DNA of 64,000 nucleotides from Bombus terrestris. Taxonomy: Eukaryota; Arthropoda; Insecta; Hymenoptera; Apidae. The position numbers and the translations under genes are program-made. The notes beneath the pieces were generated by a model, which had not been told where the DNA came from, searched no databases, and saw only the letters and a program-made list of their open reading frames with translations. Positions 31,965 to 46,924 of this stretch are shown in pieces; position 1 is the stretch's first letter, and each line of letters begins with the position of its first letter. The stretch spans positions 1,302,001 to 1,366,000 of the forward strand of contig NW_025963562.1 in assembly GCF_910591885.1 (NCBI RefSeq), written 5' to 3'.

Positions 31965-31975
31965 GTATATAACGC
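31955..31975. other. B-to-U junction
   Basis: Upstream sequence is B-type (ATAACATAATTGTATATAAC). From CGCTATACGTCATATAGTGG onward it follows U2 at an offset of 21,032 bp and U1 at 28,031 bp. The switch occurs inside the shared GTATATAACG block, again without loss of monomer phase. Confidence 0.72.
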
Positions 31976-33478
31976 TATACGTCATATAGTGGTGCACTAT
32001 AACGTTATAGGTCCTACAGTGATGGAATATAACGTTATACATTATAACGTAATAGTTTATAACGTTATACGCCATATAGTGATGCAATATATCGTTATAC
32101 GTCCTATAGATATGCAATACAACGTTATGCCTTATAACCTAATAGTATATGACGTTATACCTTATAATGTAATAGTATATAACGTTATACGTCATATAGT
32201 GGTGCAATATAAAGTTATAGGTCTTATAGTGACGGCATATAACGTTATACATTATAACGTAATAGTATATAACGTTTTACGTCATAACGTAATAGTATAT
32301 GACTTTATACGTCATAACTTAATAGTATATAACGTTATACGTCATATAGTGGTGCAATATAACGTTATAGGTCTTATAGTGATGGAATATAACGTTATAC
32401 ATTATAACGAAATAGTATATAAAGTTATACGTCATAACGTAATAGTATATAACGTTATAGGTCATATAGTGGTGCAATATAACGCTATAGGTCTCACAGT
32501 GATGGAATATAACGTTATATATTATAACGTAATAGTATATAACGTTATACGTCATATAGTGGTGCAATATAACGTTATAGGTCCTATAGTGATGGAATAT
32601 AACGTTATACATTATAACCTAATAGTATAGAACGTTATACGTCATAACGTAATAGTATATAACGTTATACGTCATATTGTGGTGCAATATAACGTTATAG
32701 GCCTTATAGTGATGGCATATAACGTTATACATTATAACGTAATAGTATATAACGTTATACGTCATAACGTAATAGTATATAACGTTATACGTCATAACGT
32801 AATAGTATATAACGTTATACGTCATATAGTGGTGCAATATAACATTATAGGTCTTATAGTGATGGCATATAACGTTATACATTATAACGTAATAGTATAT
32901 AACGTTTTACGTCATAACGTAATAGTATATAACGTTATACGTCATAACTTAATAGTATATAACGTTATACGTCATATAGTGTTGCAATATAACGTTAGAG
33001 GTCTTATAGTGATGGAATGTAACGTTATACATTATAACGTAATAGTATATAACGTTATACGTCATAACGTAATAGTACATAACGCTATACGTCATAACGT
33101 AATAGTATATAACGTTATAGTACATATAGTGGTGCAATATAACGTTATAGGTCTCATAGTGATGGAAAATAACGTTATACATTATAACGTAATAGTATAT
33201 AACGTTATACGTCATATAGTGGTGCAATATAACGTTATAGGTCTTATAGTGACGGCATATAACGTTATACATTATAACGTAATAGTATATAACGTTATAC
33301 ATCATAACGTCATAGTATACAACGTTATACGTCATAACGTAATAGTATATAACGTTATGCATCATATAGTAATGCAATATAACGCTAAACGTTATAACGT
33401 AATAGTATAAAACATCGTACGTCATATAGTGTTGCGATATAACGTTTTACGTAATAACGTAATAGTATATAACGTTTT
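31965..33478. repeat. U-derived tail preceding B2
   Basis: About 1.5 kb matching 10,933-12,415 of U2. It keeps the monomer that U2 has lost near 11,600, so the offset rises from 21,032 to 21,062 bp. J at 33,405 matches 12,343. It carries the variants that separate U2/U4 from U1/U3, for example GGTCTCACAGTG near 32,490 where U1 has GGTCTCATAGTG. The 21-kb super-repeat is therefore a U tail plus B, copied as a block. Confidence 0.86.
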
Positions 33479-36400
33479 ACGTCATAACGTAATAGTATAT
33501 AACGTTATACGTTATAACGTAATAGTATATAACGTTATACGTCATATAGTGATGCAATATATCGTTATACGACCGAAAGAGAGGCAATAAAACGTTATAC
33601 GTCATATAGTGATGCGATATAACGTTATACGTAATAACGTAATAGTATATGACCTGATACGGAATATTGTGATGCAATATATCGTTATACGGCCTATAGT
33701 TATGCAATACAACGTTATAGCTTATAACCTTACAGTACATGACGTTATACCTTATACCGTAATAGTATACAACGTTATACGTCATAACGTAATTGTATAT
33801 AACGTTATACGTTATAACGTAATAGTATATAACGTTATACGTCATATAGTGGTGCAATATATCGTTATACGTCATATAATGATTCGATATAATGTTATAC
33901 AATATAACCTAATAATATGTAACGTTATACGACATAACGTAATAGAATATAACGTTATAGGTTATAACGTAATAGTATATAACGTTATACCTCATATTGT
34001 GATGCGATATAACTTTATACGTTATAACATAATTGTATACAACGTGATACGTCATAACGTAATAGTATATAACGTTATACGTCATATAGTGATGCAATAT
34101 ATCGCTATACGACAGAAAGAGAGGCAATAAAACGTTATACGTCATATAGTGATGCGATATAACGTTATACGTAATAACGTAATAGTGTATAACGTTATAC
34201 GCCATATTGTGATGCAATATATCGTTATTAGTCCTATAGATATGCAATACAACGTTATACCTTATAACCTAACAGTATATGACGTTATACCTTATAACGT
34301 AATAGTATATAACGTTATACGTCATAACGTAATAGTATATAACGTTATACGTCACATAGTGATGCAATATATCGTTATACGTCATATAGTGATGCAATAT
34401 AATGTTATACTTCATATTGTGATGCGATATAATTTTATACGTTATAACGTAATAGTATGTAACGTTATACGTAATAACGTAATAGTATATAACGTTATAT
34501 GTCATATAGAGATGCAATGTAACGTTAAACGTTATAACGTAATAGTATAAAACATCGTACGTCATATAGTGATGCGATATAACGTTATATGTAATGACGT
34601 AATGGTATATAACGCTATACGTCATATAGTGGTGCACTATAACGTTATAGGTCCTACAGTGATGGAATATAACGTTATACATTATAACGTAATAGTATAT
34701 AACGTTATACGCCATATAGTGATGCAATATGCCGTTATACGTCCTATAGTTATGCAATACAACGTTATACCTTGTAACCTTATAGTATATGACGTTATAC
34801 CTTATAATGTAATAGTATATAACGTTATACGTCATATAGTGATGCAATATATCGTTATGCGTCATATAGTGATGCGATATAACGTTATAGGTCCTATAGT
34901 GATGGAATATAACGTTATAGTATAAAAGGTAATAATACATAACGTTATACGTCATAACGTAATAGTATATAACGTTATACGTCATGTAGTGGTGCAATAT
35001 ACCGTTATAGGCCTTATAGTGATGGAATATAACGTTATACATTATAACGTAATAGTATATAACGCTATACGTCATAACGTAATAGTACATAACATTATAC
35101 GTCATAACGTAATAGTATATAACGTTATACGTCATAACGTAATAGTATATAACGTTATACGTCATATAGTGATGCAATATATCGTTATACGTCATATAGT
35201 GATGAAATATAATGTTATACTTCATATTGTGATGCGATATAATTTTATAGGTTATAACGTAATAGTATGTAACGTTATACGTAATAACGTAATAGTATAT
35301 AACGTTATACGTCATATAGAGATGCAATGTAACGTTAAACGTTATAACGTAATTGTATAAAACATCGTACGTCATATAGTGATGCGATATAACGTTATAT
35401 GTAATGACGTAATGGTATATAACGCTATACGTCATATAGTGGTGCACTATAACGTTATAGGTCCTACAGTGATGGAATATAACGTTATACATTATAACGT
35501 AATAGTATATAACGTTATACGCCATATAGTGATGCAATATGTCGTTATACGTCCTATATTTATGCAATACAACGTTATACCTTGTAACCTTATAGTATAT
35601 GACGTTATACCTTATAATGTAATAGTATATAACGTTATACGTCATATAGTGATGCAATATATCGTTATGCGTCATATAGTGATGCGATATAACGTTATCG
35701 GTCCTATAGTGATGGAATATAACGTTATAGTATAAAAGGTAATAATACATAACGTTATACGTCATAACGTAATAGTATATAACGTTATACGTCATGTAGT
35801 GGTGCAATATACCGTTATAGGCCTTATAGTGATGGAATATAACGTTATACATTATAACGTAATAGTATATAACGCTATACGTCATAACGTAATAGTACAT
35901 AACATTATACGTCATAACGTAATCGTATATAACGTTATACGTCATGTAGTGGTGCAATATAACGTTATAGGCCTTATAGTGATGGAATATAACGTTATAC
36001 GTCATAACGTAATAGTACATAACGTTATACGTCATAACGTAATAGTATATAACGTTATACGTCATGTAGTGGTGCAATATAACGTTATAGGCCTTATAGT
36101 GATGGAATATAACGTTATACATTATAACGTAATAGTATATAACGTTATACGTCATAACGTAATAGTACATAACGTTATACGTCATAACGTAATAGTATAT
36201 AACGATATACGTCATATAGTGGTGCACTATAACGTTATAGGTCCTACAGTGATGGAATATAACGTTATACATTATAACGTAATAGTATATAACGTTATAC
36301 GCCATATAGTGATGCAATATGTCGTTATACGTCCTATAGTTATGCAATACAACGTTATACCTTGTAACCTTATAGTATATGACGTTATACCTTATAATGT

Positions 36401-39400
36401 AATAGTATATAACGTTATACGTCATATAGTGATGCAATATATCGTTATGCGTCATATAGTGATGCGATATAACGTTATAGGTCCTATAGTGATGGAATAT
36501 AACGTTATAGTATAAAAGGTAATAATACATAACGTTATACGTCATAACGTAATAGTATATAACGTTATACGTCATGTAGTGGTGCAATATACCGTTATAG
36601 GCCTTATAGTGATGGAATATAACGTTATACATTATAACGTAATATTATATAACGCTATACGTCATAACGTAATAGTACATAACGTTATACGTCATAACGT
36701 AATCGTATATAACGTTATACGTCATGTAGTGGTGCAATATAAAGTTATAGGCCTTATAGTGATGGAATATAACGTTATACGTCATAACGTAATAGTACAT
36801 AACGTTATACGTCATAACGTAATAGTATATAACGTTATACGTCATGTAGTGGTGCAATATAACGTTATAGGCCTTATAGTGATGGAATATAACGTTATAC
36901 ATTATAACGTAATAGTATATAACGTTATACGTCATAACGTAATAGTACATAACGTTATACGTCATAACGTAATAGTAAATAACGTTATACGTCATATAGT
37001 GGTGCAATATAACGTTTTAGGTCTCATAGTGATGGAATATAACGTTATACATTATAACGTAATAGTATATAACGATATACGTCATATCGTAATAGTATAT
37101 AACGTTATACGTAATAACGTAATAGTATGTAACGTTATACGTCATATAGTGGTTGCAATATAACGTTATAGGTCCTATAGTGATGGAATATAACGTTATA
37201 CATTATAACGTAATAGTATATAACGTTATGCATCATATAGTAATGCAACATAACGCTAAACGTTATAACGTAATAGTATAAAACATCGTACGTCATATAG
37301 TGATGCGATATAGCGTTATACGTAATAACGTAATAGTATATAACGTTTTACGTCATAACGTAATAGTATATAACGTTGTACGTCATATAGTGGTGCAATA
37401 TAACGTTATAGGTCCTATAGTGATGGAATATAACGTTATACATTATAACGTAATAGTATATAACGTTATACGTTATAACGTAATAGTATATAACGTTACA
37501 CGTCATATAGTGATGCGATATAACGTTATAGGCAATATATAACGTTAAGCAATATATCGTCATATAGTGATGCAATATAATGTTATGCCTCATATTGTGA
37601 TGCGATATAATTTTATATGTTATAACATAATTGTATTCAACGCGATACGTCATTACGTAATAGTATATAACGTTATACGTCATATAGTGATGCAATATAT
37701 CGTTATACGACCGAAAGAGAGGCAATAAAACGTTATACGTCATATAGTAATGCGATATAACGTTATACGTCATAACGTAATAGTATATAACGCTATACGT
37801 AATAACGTAATAGTATATAACGCTATACGTCATATAGTGGTGCACTATAACGTTATAGGTCCTACAGTGATGGAATATAACGTTATACGTCATATAGTGG
37901 TGCAATATAACGTTAAACGTTATAACGTAATAGTATAAAACATCGTACGTCATATAGTGATGCGACATAACGTTAAACGTAATAACGTAATGGTATATAA
38001 CGCTTTACGTCATATAGTAGTGCACTATAACGTTATAGGTCCTACAGTGATGGAATATAACGTTATACATTATAACGTAATAGTATATAACGTTATACGC
38101 CATATAGTGATGCAATATATCGTTATACGTCCTATAGTTATGCAATACAACGTTATACCTTGTAACCTAATAGTATATGACGTTATTCCTTATAAAGTAA
38201 TAGTATATAACGTTATACGTCATATAGTGATGGAATATATCGCTATACGTCATATAGTGATGCGATATAACGTTATAGGTCCTATAGTGATGGAATATAA
38301 CGTTATAGGTCGTATAGAGATGGAATACAACGTTATAGTATATAACGTAATAGTATATAACGTTATAACTTATAACGTAATAGTATATAACGTTATAGGT
38401 CATATAGTGGTGCAATATAGCGTTACAGGTCCTATAGTGATGGAATATAACGTTATACATTATAACGTACTAGTTTATAACTTTATACGCCATATAGTGT
38501 TGCAATATATCGTTATAGGTCCAATAGAGATGCAATATAACGATATACGCCATATAGTGATGGAATATAACGTTATACACTATAACGTAATAGTTTATAA
38601 CTTTATACGCCATATAGTGATGCAATATATCTTTATACGTCATATAGAGATGCACTAGAACGATATACGCCATATAGTGATGGAATATAACGTTATTCAT
38701 TATAACGTAATAGTTTATAAGTTTATACGCCATATAGTGATGCAATATAATGTTATACTTCATATTGTGATGCGATATAATTTTATAGGTTATAACGTAA
38801 TAGTATGTAACGTTATACGTAATAACGTAATAGTATATAACGTTATACGTCATATAGAGATGCAATGTAACGTTAAACGTTATAACGTAATTGTATAAAA
38901 CATCGTACGTCATATAGTGATGCGATATAACGTTATATGTAATGACGTAATGGTATATAACGCTATACGTCATATAGTGGTGCACTATAACGTTATAGGT
39001 CCTACAGTGATGGAATATAACGTTATACATTATAACGTAATAGTATATAACGTTATACGCCATATAGTGATGCAATATGTCGTTATACGTCCTATATTTA
39101 TGCAATACAACGTTATACCTTGTAACCTTATAGTATATGACGTTATACCTTATAATGTAATAGTATATAACGTTATACGTCATATAGTGATGCAATATAT
39201 CGTTATGCGTCATATAGTGATGCGATATAACGTTATCGGTCCTATAGTGATGGAATATAACGTTATAGTATAAAAGGTAATAATACATAACGTTATACGT
39301 CATAACGTAATAGTATATAACGTTATCCGTCAAAACGTAATAGTATATAACGTTATACGTCATATAGAGGTGCAATGTAACGTTAAACGTTATAACGTAA

Positions 39401-41750
39401 TAGTATAAAACATCGTACGTCATGTAGTGATGAGATATAACGTTATACGTAATAACGTAATAGTATATAACGTTATACGTCATATAGTGGTGCACTATAA
39501 CTTTATAGGTCCTACAGTGATGGAATATAACGTTGTACATTATAACGTAATAGTATATAACGCTATACGTCATATAGAGATGCAATATAACGATATACGC
39601 CCTATAGTGATGGAATATAACGTTATACATTATAACGTAATAGTGTATAAGTTTATACGCCATATAGTGATGCAATATAACGTTATACGTCCTATAGTGA
39701 TGCAATACAACGTTATACGTCATAACATAATAGTATATAACGTTATGCGTCATAGAGTGATGCAATATATCGTTATACGTCATATAGTGATGCGATATAA
39801 CGTTATACCATATAACCTAATAGTATATAACGACATAACCTAATAGAATATAACGTTATAGGTCATAACGTAATAGTATATAACGTTATACGTCATATAG
39901 TGATGCAATATATCGTTATACGTCCTATAGATATGCAATACAACGTTATATCTTATAACCTTACAGTATATGACGTTATACATTATAACGTAGCAGTATA
40001 TAACGTTATACGTCATAACGTAATAGTATATAACGTTATACGTTATAACGTAATAGTATATAACGTTATCCGTTATAACGTAATAGTATATAACGTTATA
40101 CGTCATATAGTGATGCAATATATCGTTATACGTCATATAGTGATGCAATATAACGTTATACCTCATATTGTGATGCGATATACATTTATACGTTATAACA
40201 TAATTGTATATAACGTGATACGTCATAACGTAATAGTATATAACGTTATACGTCATATAGTGATGCAATATATCGTTATACGACCGAAAGAGAGGCAATA
40301 AAACGTTATACGTCATATAGTGATTCGATATAACGTTATACCATATAACCTAATAGTATATAAAGTTATACGACATAACGTAATAGAATATAACGATATA
40401 CGTAATAACGTAATAGTATATAACGTTATAGGTCATATGGTGGTGCAATATAACGTTAAACGTTATAACGTAATAGTATAAAACATCGTACGTCATATAG
40501 TGATGCGATATAGCGTTATACGTAATAACGTAATAGTATATAACGTTATACGTCATATAGTGGTTGCAATATAACGTTATAGGTCCTATAGTGATGGAAT
40601 ATAACGTTATACATTATAACGTACTAGTATATAACGTTATGCATCATATAGTAATGCAACATAACGCTAAACGTTATAACGTAATAGTATAAAACATCGT
40701 ACGTCATATAGTGATGCGATATAGCGTTATACGTAATAACGTAATAGTATATAACGTTTTACGTCATAACGTAATAGTATATAACGTTGTACGTCATATA
40801 GTGATACAATATATCGTTATACGACCGAAAGAGAGGCAATAAAACGTTATACGTCATATAGTGATGCGATATAACGTTATACGTCATAACGTAATAGTAT
40901 ATAACGCTATACGTAATAACGTAATAGTATATAACGCTATACGTCATATAGTGGTGCACTATAACGTTATAGGTCCTACAGTGATGGAATATAACGTTAT
41001 ACGTCATATAGTGGTGCAATATAACGTTAAACGTTATAACGTAATAGTATAAAACATCGTACGTCATATAGGGATGCGATATAACGCTAAACGTAATAAC
41101 GTAATGGTATATAACGCTATACGTCATATAGTGGTGCACTATAACGTTATAGGTCCTACAGTGATGGAATATAACGTTATACATTATAACGTAATAGTAT
41201 ATAACGTTATACGCCATATAGTGATGCAATATATCGTTATACGTCATATAGTGATGCGATATAACGTTATAGGTCCTATAGTGATGGAATATAACGTTAT
41301 AGTATATAACGCAATAGTACATAACGTTATACGTCATAACGTAATAGTATATAACGTTATACGTCATATAGTGGTGCAATATCACGTTAAAGGCCTTATA
41401 GTGATGGAATATAACGTTATACATTATAACGTAATAGTATATAACGTATACGTCATAACGTAATAGTATATAACGTTATACGTCATAACGTAATAGTATA
41501 TAACGTTATACGTCATACAGTGGTGCAATATAACGTTATAGGTCTTATAGTGATGGCATATAACGTTATACATTATAACGTAATAGTATATAACGTTTTA
41601 CGTCGTAACGTAATAGTATATAACGTTATACGTCATAACGTAATAGTATATAACGTTATAGGTCATATAGTGGTGCAATATAACGTTATAGGTCTCACAG
41701 TTATGGAATATAACGTTATACATTATAACGTAATAGTATATAACGTTATA
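33479..41750. repeat. HOR segment B2a
   Basis: Copy of B1a at an offset of 21,062 bp up to about 35,940 and 21,182 bp beyond, because B2a has one extra 120-bp CATGTAG tetramer near 35,941-36,060. Landmarks: K at 33,572, 34,112, 37,710, 40,283, 40,824; J at 34,545, 35,355, 37,276, 37,933, 38,893, 39,403, 40,476, 40,687, 41,047; R at 34,920, 35,730, 36,510, 39,268; 27-bp monomer at 37,531. The truncated tetramer array of 17,251 recurs at 38,433, so that rearrangement predates the 21-kb duplication. Confidence 0.88.
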
Positions 41751-44700
41751 CGTCATAACGTAATAGTATATAACGTTATACGTTATAACGTAATAGTATA
41801 TAACGTTATACGTCATATAGTGATGCAATATATCGTTATACGACCGAAAGAGAGGCAATAAAACGTTATACGTCATATAGTGATGCGATATAACGTTATA
41901 CGTAATAACGTAATAGTATATGACCTTATACGCAATATTGTGATGCAATATATCGTTATACGGCCTATAGTTATGCAATACAACGTTATACCTTATAACC
42001 TTACAGTACATGACGTTATACCTTATAACGTAATAGTATACGTTATACGTCACAACGTAATTGTATATAACGTTATACGTTATAACGTAATAGTATATAA
42101 CGTTATACGTCATATAGTGGTGCAATATATCGTTATACGTCATATAATGATTCGATATAATGTTATACAATATAACCTAATAGTATGTAACGTTATACGA
42201 CATAACGTAATAGAATATAACGTTATAGGTTATAACGTAATAGTATATAACGTTATACCTCATATTGTGATGCGATATAACTTTATACGTTATAACATAA
42301 TTGTATACAACGTGATACGTCATAACGTAATAGTATATAACGTTATACGTCATATAGTGATGCAATATATCGCTATACGACAGAAAGAGAGGCAATAAAA
42401 CGTTATACGTCATATAGTGATGCGATATAACGTTATACGTAATAACGTAATAGTGTATAACGTTATACGCCATATTGTGATGCAATATATCGTTATTAGT
42501 CCTATAGATATGCAATACAACGTTATACCTTATAACCTAACAGTATATGACGTTATACCTTATAACGTAATAGTATATAACGTTATACGTCATAACGTAA
42601 TAGTATATAACGTTATACGCCACATAGTGATGCAATATATCGTTATACGTCATATAGTGATGCAATATAATGTTATACTTCATATTGTGATGCGATATAA
42701 TTTTATACATTATAACGTAATAGTATGTAACGTTATACGTAATAACGTAATAGTATATAACGTTATACGTCATATAGAGATGCAATGTAACGTTAAACGT
42801 TATAACGTAATAGTATAAAACATCGTACGTCATATAGTGATGCGATATAACGTTATATGTAATGACGTAATGGTATATAACGCTATACGTCATATAGTGG
42901 TGCACTATAACGTTATAGGTCCTACAGTGATTGAATATAACGTTATACATTATAACGTAATAGTATATAACGTTATACGCCATATAGTGATGCAATATGT
43001 CGTTATACGTCCTATAGTTATGCAATACAACGTTATACCTTGTAACCTTATAGTATATGACGTTATACCTTATAATGTAATAGTATATAACGTTATACGT
43101 CATATAGTGATGCAATATATCGTTATGCGTCATATAGTGATGCGATATAACGTTATAGGTCCAATAGTGATGGAATATAACGTTATAGTATAAAAGGTAA
43201 TAATACATAACGTTATACGTCATAACGTAATAGTATATAACGTTATACGTCATGTAGTGGTGCAATATACCGTTATAGGCCTTATAGTGATGGAATATAA
43301 CGTTATACATTATAACGTAATAGTATATAACGCTATACGTCATAACGTAATAGTACATAACGTTATACGTCATAACGTAATCGTATATAACGTTATACGT
43401 CATGTAGTGGTGCAATATAACGTTATAGGCCTTATAGTGATGGAATATAACGTTATACGTCATAACGTAATAGTACATAACGTTATACGTCATAACGTAA
43501 TAGTATATAACGTTATACGTCATGTAGTGGTGCAATATAACGTTGTAGGCCTTATAGTGATGGATTATAACGTTATACATTATAACGTAATAGTATATAA
43601 CGTTATACGTCATAACGTAATAGTATATAACGTTATACGTCACATAGTGATGCAATATATCGTTATACGTCATATAGTGATGCAATATAATGTTATACTT
43701 CATATTGTGATGCGATATAATTTTATACGTTATAACGTAATAGTATGTAACGTTATACGTAATAACGTAATAGTATATAACGTTATACGTCATATAGAGA
43801 TGCAATGTAACGTTAAACGTTATAACGTAATAGTATAAAACATCGTACGTCATATAGTGATGCGATATAACGTTATATGTAATGCCGTAATGGTATATAA
43901 CGCTATACGTCATATAGTGGTGCACTATAACGTTATAGGTCCTACAGTGATGGAATATAACGTTATACATTATAACGTAATAGTATATAACGTTATACGC
44001 CATATAGTGATGCAATATGTCGTCATACGTCCTATAGTTATGCAATACAACGTTATACCTTGTAACCTTATAGTATATGACGTTATACCTTATAATGTAA
44101 TAGTATATAACGTTATACGTCATATAATGATGCAATATATCGTTATGCGTCATATAGTGATGCGATATAACGTTATAGGTCCTATAGTGATGGAATATAA
44201 CGTTATAGTATAAAAGGTAATAATACATAACGTTATACGTCATAACGTAATAGTATATAACGTTATACGTCATGTAGTGGTGCAATATACCGTTATAGGC
44301 CTTATAGTGATGGAATATAACGTTATACATTATAACGTAATAGTATATAACGCTATACGTCATAACGTAATAGTACATAACATTATACGTCATAACGTAA
44401 TAGTATATAACGTTATACGTCATAACGTAATAGTATATAACGTTATACGTCACATAGTGATGCAATATATCGTTATACGTCATATAGTGATGCAATATAA
44501 TGTTATACCTCATATTGTGATGCGATATAATTTTATACGTTATAACGTAATAGTATGTAACGTTATACGTAATAACGTAATAGTATATAACGTTATACGT
44601 CATATAGAGATGCAATGTAACGTTAAACGTTATAACGTAATAGTATAAAACATCGTACGTCATATAGTGATGCGATATAACGTTATATGTAATGACGTAA

Positions 44701-46002
44701 TGGTATATAACGCTATACGTCATATAGTGGTGCACTATAACGTTATAGGTCCTACAGTGATGGAATATAACGTTATACATTATAACGTAATAGTATATAA
44801 CGTTATACGCCATATAGTGATGCAATATGTCGTTATACGTCCTATAGTTATGCAATACAACGTTATACCTTGTAACCTTATAGTATATGACGTTATACCT
44901 TATAATGTAATAGTATATAACGTTATACGTCATATAGTGATGCAATATATCGTTATGCGTCATATAGTGATGCGATATAACGTTATAGGTCCAATAGTGA
45001 TGGAATATAACGTTATAGTATAAAAGGTAATAATACATAACGTTATACGTCATAACGTAATAGTATATAACGTTATACGTCATGTAGTGGTGCAATATAC
45101 CGTTATAGGCCTTATAGTGATGGAATATAACGTTATACATTATAACGTAATAGTATATAACGCTATACGTCATAACGTAATAGTACATAACATTATACGT
45201 CATAACGTAATCGTATATAACGTTATACGTCATGTAGTGGTGCAATATAACGTTATAGGCCTTATAGTGATGGAATATAACGTTATACGTCATAACGTAA
45301 TAGTACATAACGTTATACGTCATAACGTAATAGTATATAACGTTATACGTCATGTAGTGGTGCAATATAACGTTATAGGCCTTATAGTGATGGAATATAA
45401 CGTTATTCATTATAACGTAATAGTATATAACGTTATACGTCATAACGTAATAGTACATAACGTTATACGTCATAACGTAATAGTGTATAACGATATACGT
45501 CATATAGTGGTGCACTATAACGTTATAGGTCCTACAGTGATGGAATATAACGTTATACATTATAACGTAATAGTATATAACGTTATACGCCATATAGTGA
45601 TGCAATATGTCGTTATACGTCCTATAGTTATGCAATACAACGTTATACCTTGTAACCTTATAGTATATGACGTTATACCTTATAATGTAATAGTATATAA
45701 CCTTATACGTCATATAGTGATGCAATATATCGTTATGCGTCATATAGTGATGCGATATAACGTTATAGGTCCAATAGTGATGGAATATAACGTTATAGTA
45801 TAAAAGGTAATAATACATAACGTTATACGTCATAACGTAATAGTATATAACGTTATACGTCATGTAGTGGTGCAATATACCGTTATAGGCCTTATAGTGA
45901 TGGAATATAACGTTATACATTATAACGTAATAGTATATAACGTTATACGTCATAGCGTAATAGTACATAACGTTATACGTCATAACGTAATAGTATATAA
46001 CG

Positions 46003-46924
46003 TTGTACGTCATATAGTGGTGCAATATAACGTTATAGGTCCTATAGTGATGGAATAGAACGTTATACATTATAACGTAATAGTATATAACGTTATACGT
46101 CATAACGTAATAGTACATAACGTTATACGTCATAACGTAATAGTATATAACGTTATACGTCATATAGTGGTTGCAATATAACGTTATAGGTCCTATAGTG
46201 ATGGAATATAACGTTATAGTATAAAACGTAATAATACATAACGTTATACGTCATAACGTAATAGTATATACCGTTATACGTCATATAGTGGTGCACTATA
46301 ACGTTATAGGTCCTACAGTGATGGAATATAACGTTATACATTATAACGTAATAGTATATAACGTTATACGCCATATAGTGATGCAATATGTCGTTATACG
46401 GCTTATAGTTATGCAATACAAAGTTATACCTTGTAATCTAATAGTATACGACGTTATACCTTACAAGGTAATAGTATATAACGTTATAGTGTCATATAGT
46501 GATGCAATATATCGTTATACGTCAAATAGTGAGGCGATATAACGTTATAGGTCCTATAGTGATGGAATATAACGTTATAGTATAAAACGTAATAGTACAT
46601 AAAGTTATACGTCATAACGTAATAGTATATAACGTTATACGTCATATAGAGGTGCAATATAACGTTATAGGCCTTATAGTGATGGAATATAGCGATATAC
46701 ATTATAACGTAATAGTATATAACGTTATACGTCATAACGTAATAGTATATAACGTTATAGGCCTTATAGTGATGGAATATAACGTTATACATTAAAACGT
46801 AATAGTATATAACGTTATACGACATAACGTAATAGTATATAACGTTATACATTATAACGTAATAGTATATAACGTTATGCATCATATAGTAATGCAACAT
46901 AACACTAAACGTTATAACGTAATA
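46003..46924. repeat. Divergent patch in B2b
   Basis: Between the R/CATGTAG block and J at 46,925, B2b no longer follows B1b; the interval is 361 bp longer than its B1 counterpart. It is a mosaic of B monomers with variants I did not notice elsewhere, such as CTTACAAGGTAATAG near 46,460 and a one-base-longer TTATAGTGTCATATAG near 46,485. Two pre-R monomers with TATAAAACGTAAT lie at ~46,219 and ~46,578, and the one-base insertion GTGGTTGCAAT at 46,167. Less homogenised than its surroundings. Confidence 0.7.

Larger units (their letters stand above)
13858..45815 (+). repeat. R box: variant monomer with TATAAAAGG, 16 copies, B only
   Basis: R reads GTATAAAAGGTAATAAT. Starts: 13858, 14668, 15328, 18086, 22006, 23026, 23836, 24616, 34920, 35730, 36510, 39268, 43188, 44208, 45018, 45798. 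Twelve of the sixteen lie exactly 375 bp after a J start; the four exceptions (15328, 24616, 36510, 45798) belong to J-less partial modules. A likely precursor with AAAACG in place of AAAAGG occurs near 30,308, 46,219 and 46,578. Confidence 0.87.

Noticed and set aside
13717..46163. Giant low-complexity proteins (702 to 1,208 codons, minus strand; up to 523 codons, plus strand)
   Set aside because: The monomer is exactly 10 codons and stop-free in several frames, so long open stretches arise automatically on both strands. Copies carry 7-bp deletions and 1-bp insertions and deletions that shift frame. Variation falls on all three codon positions, and no signal peptide, domain or start context is seen.
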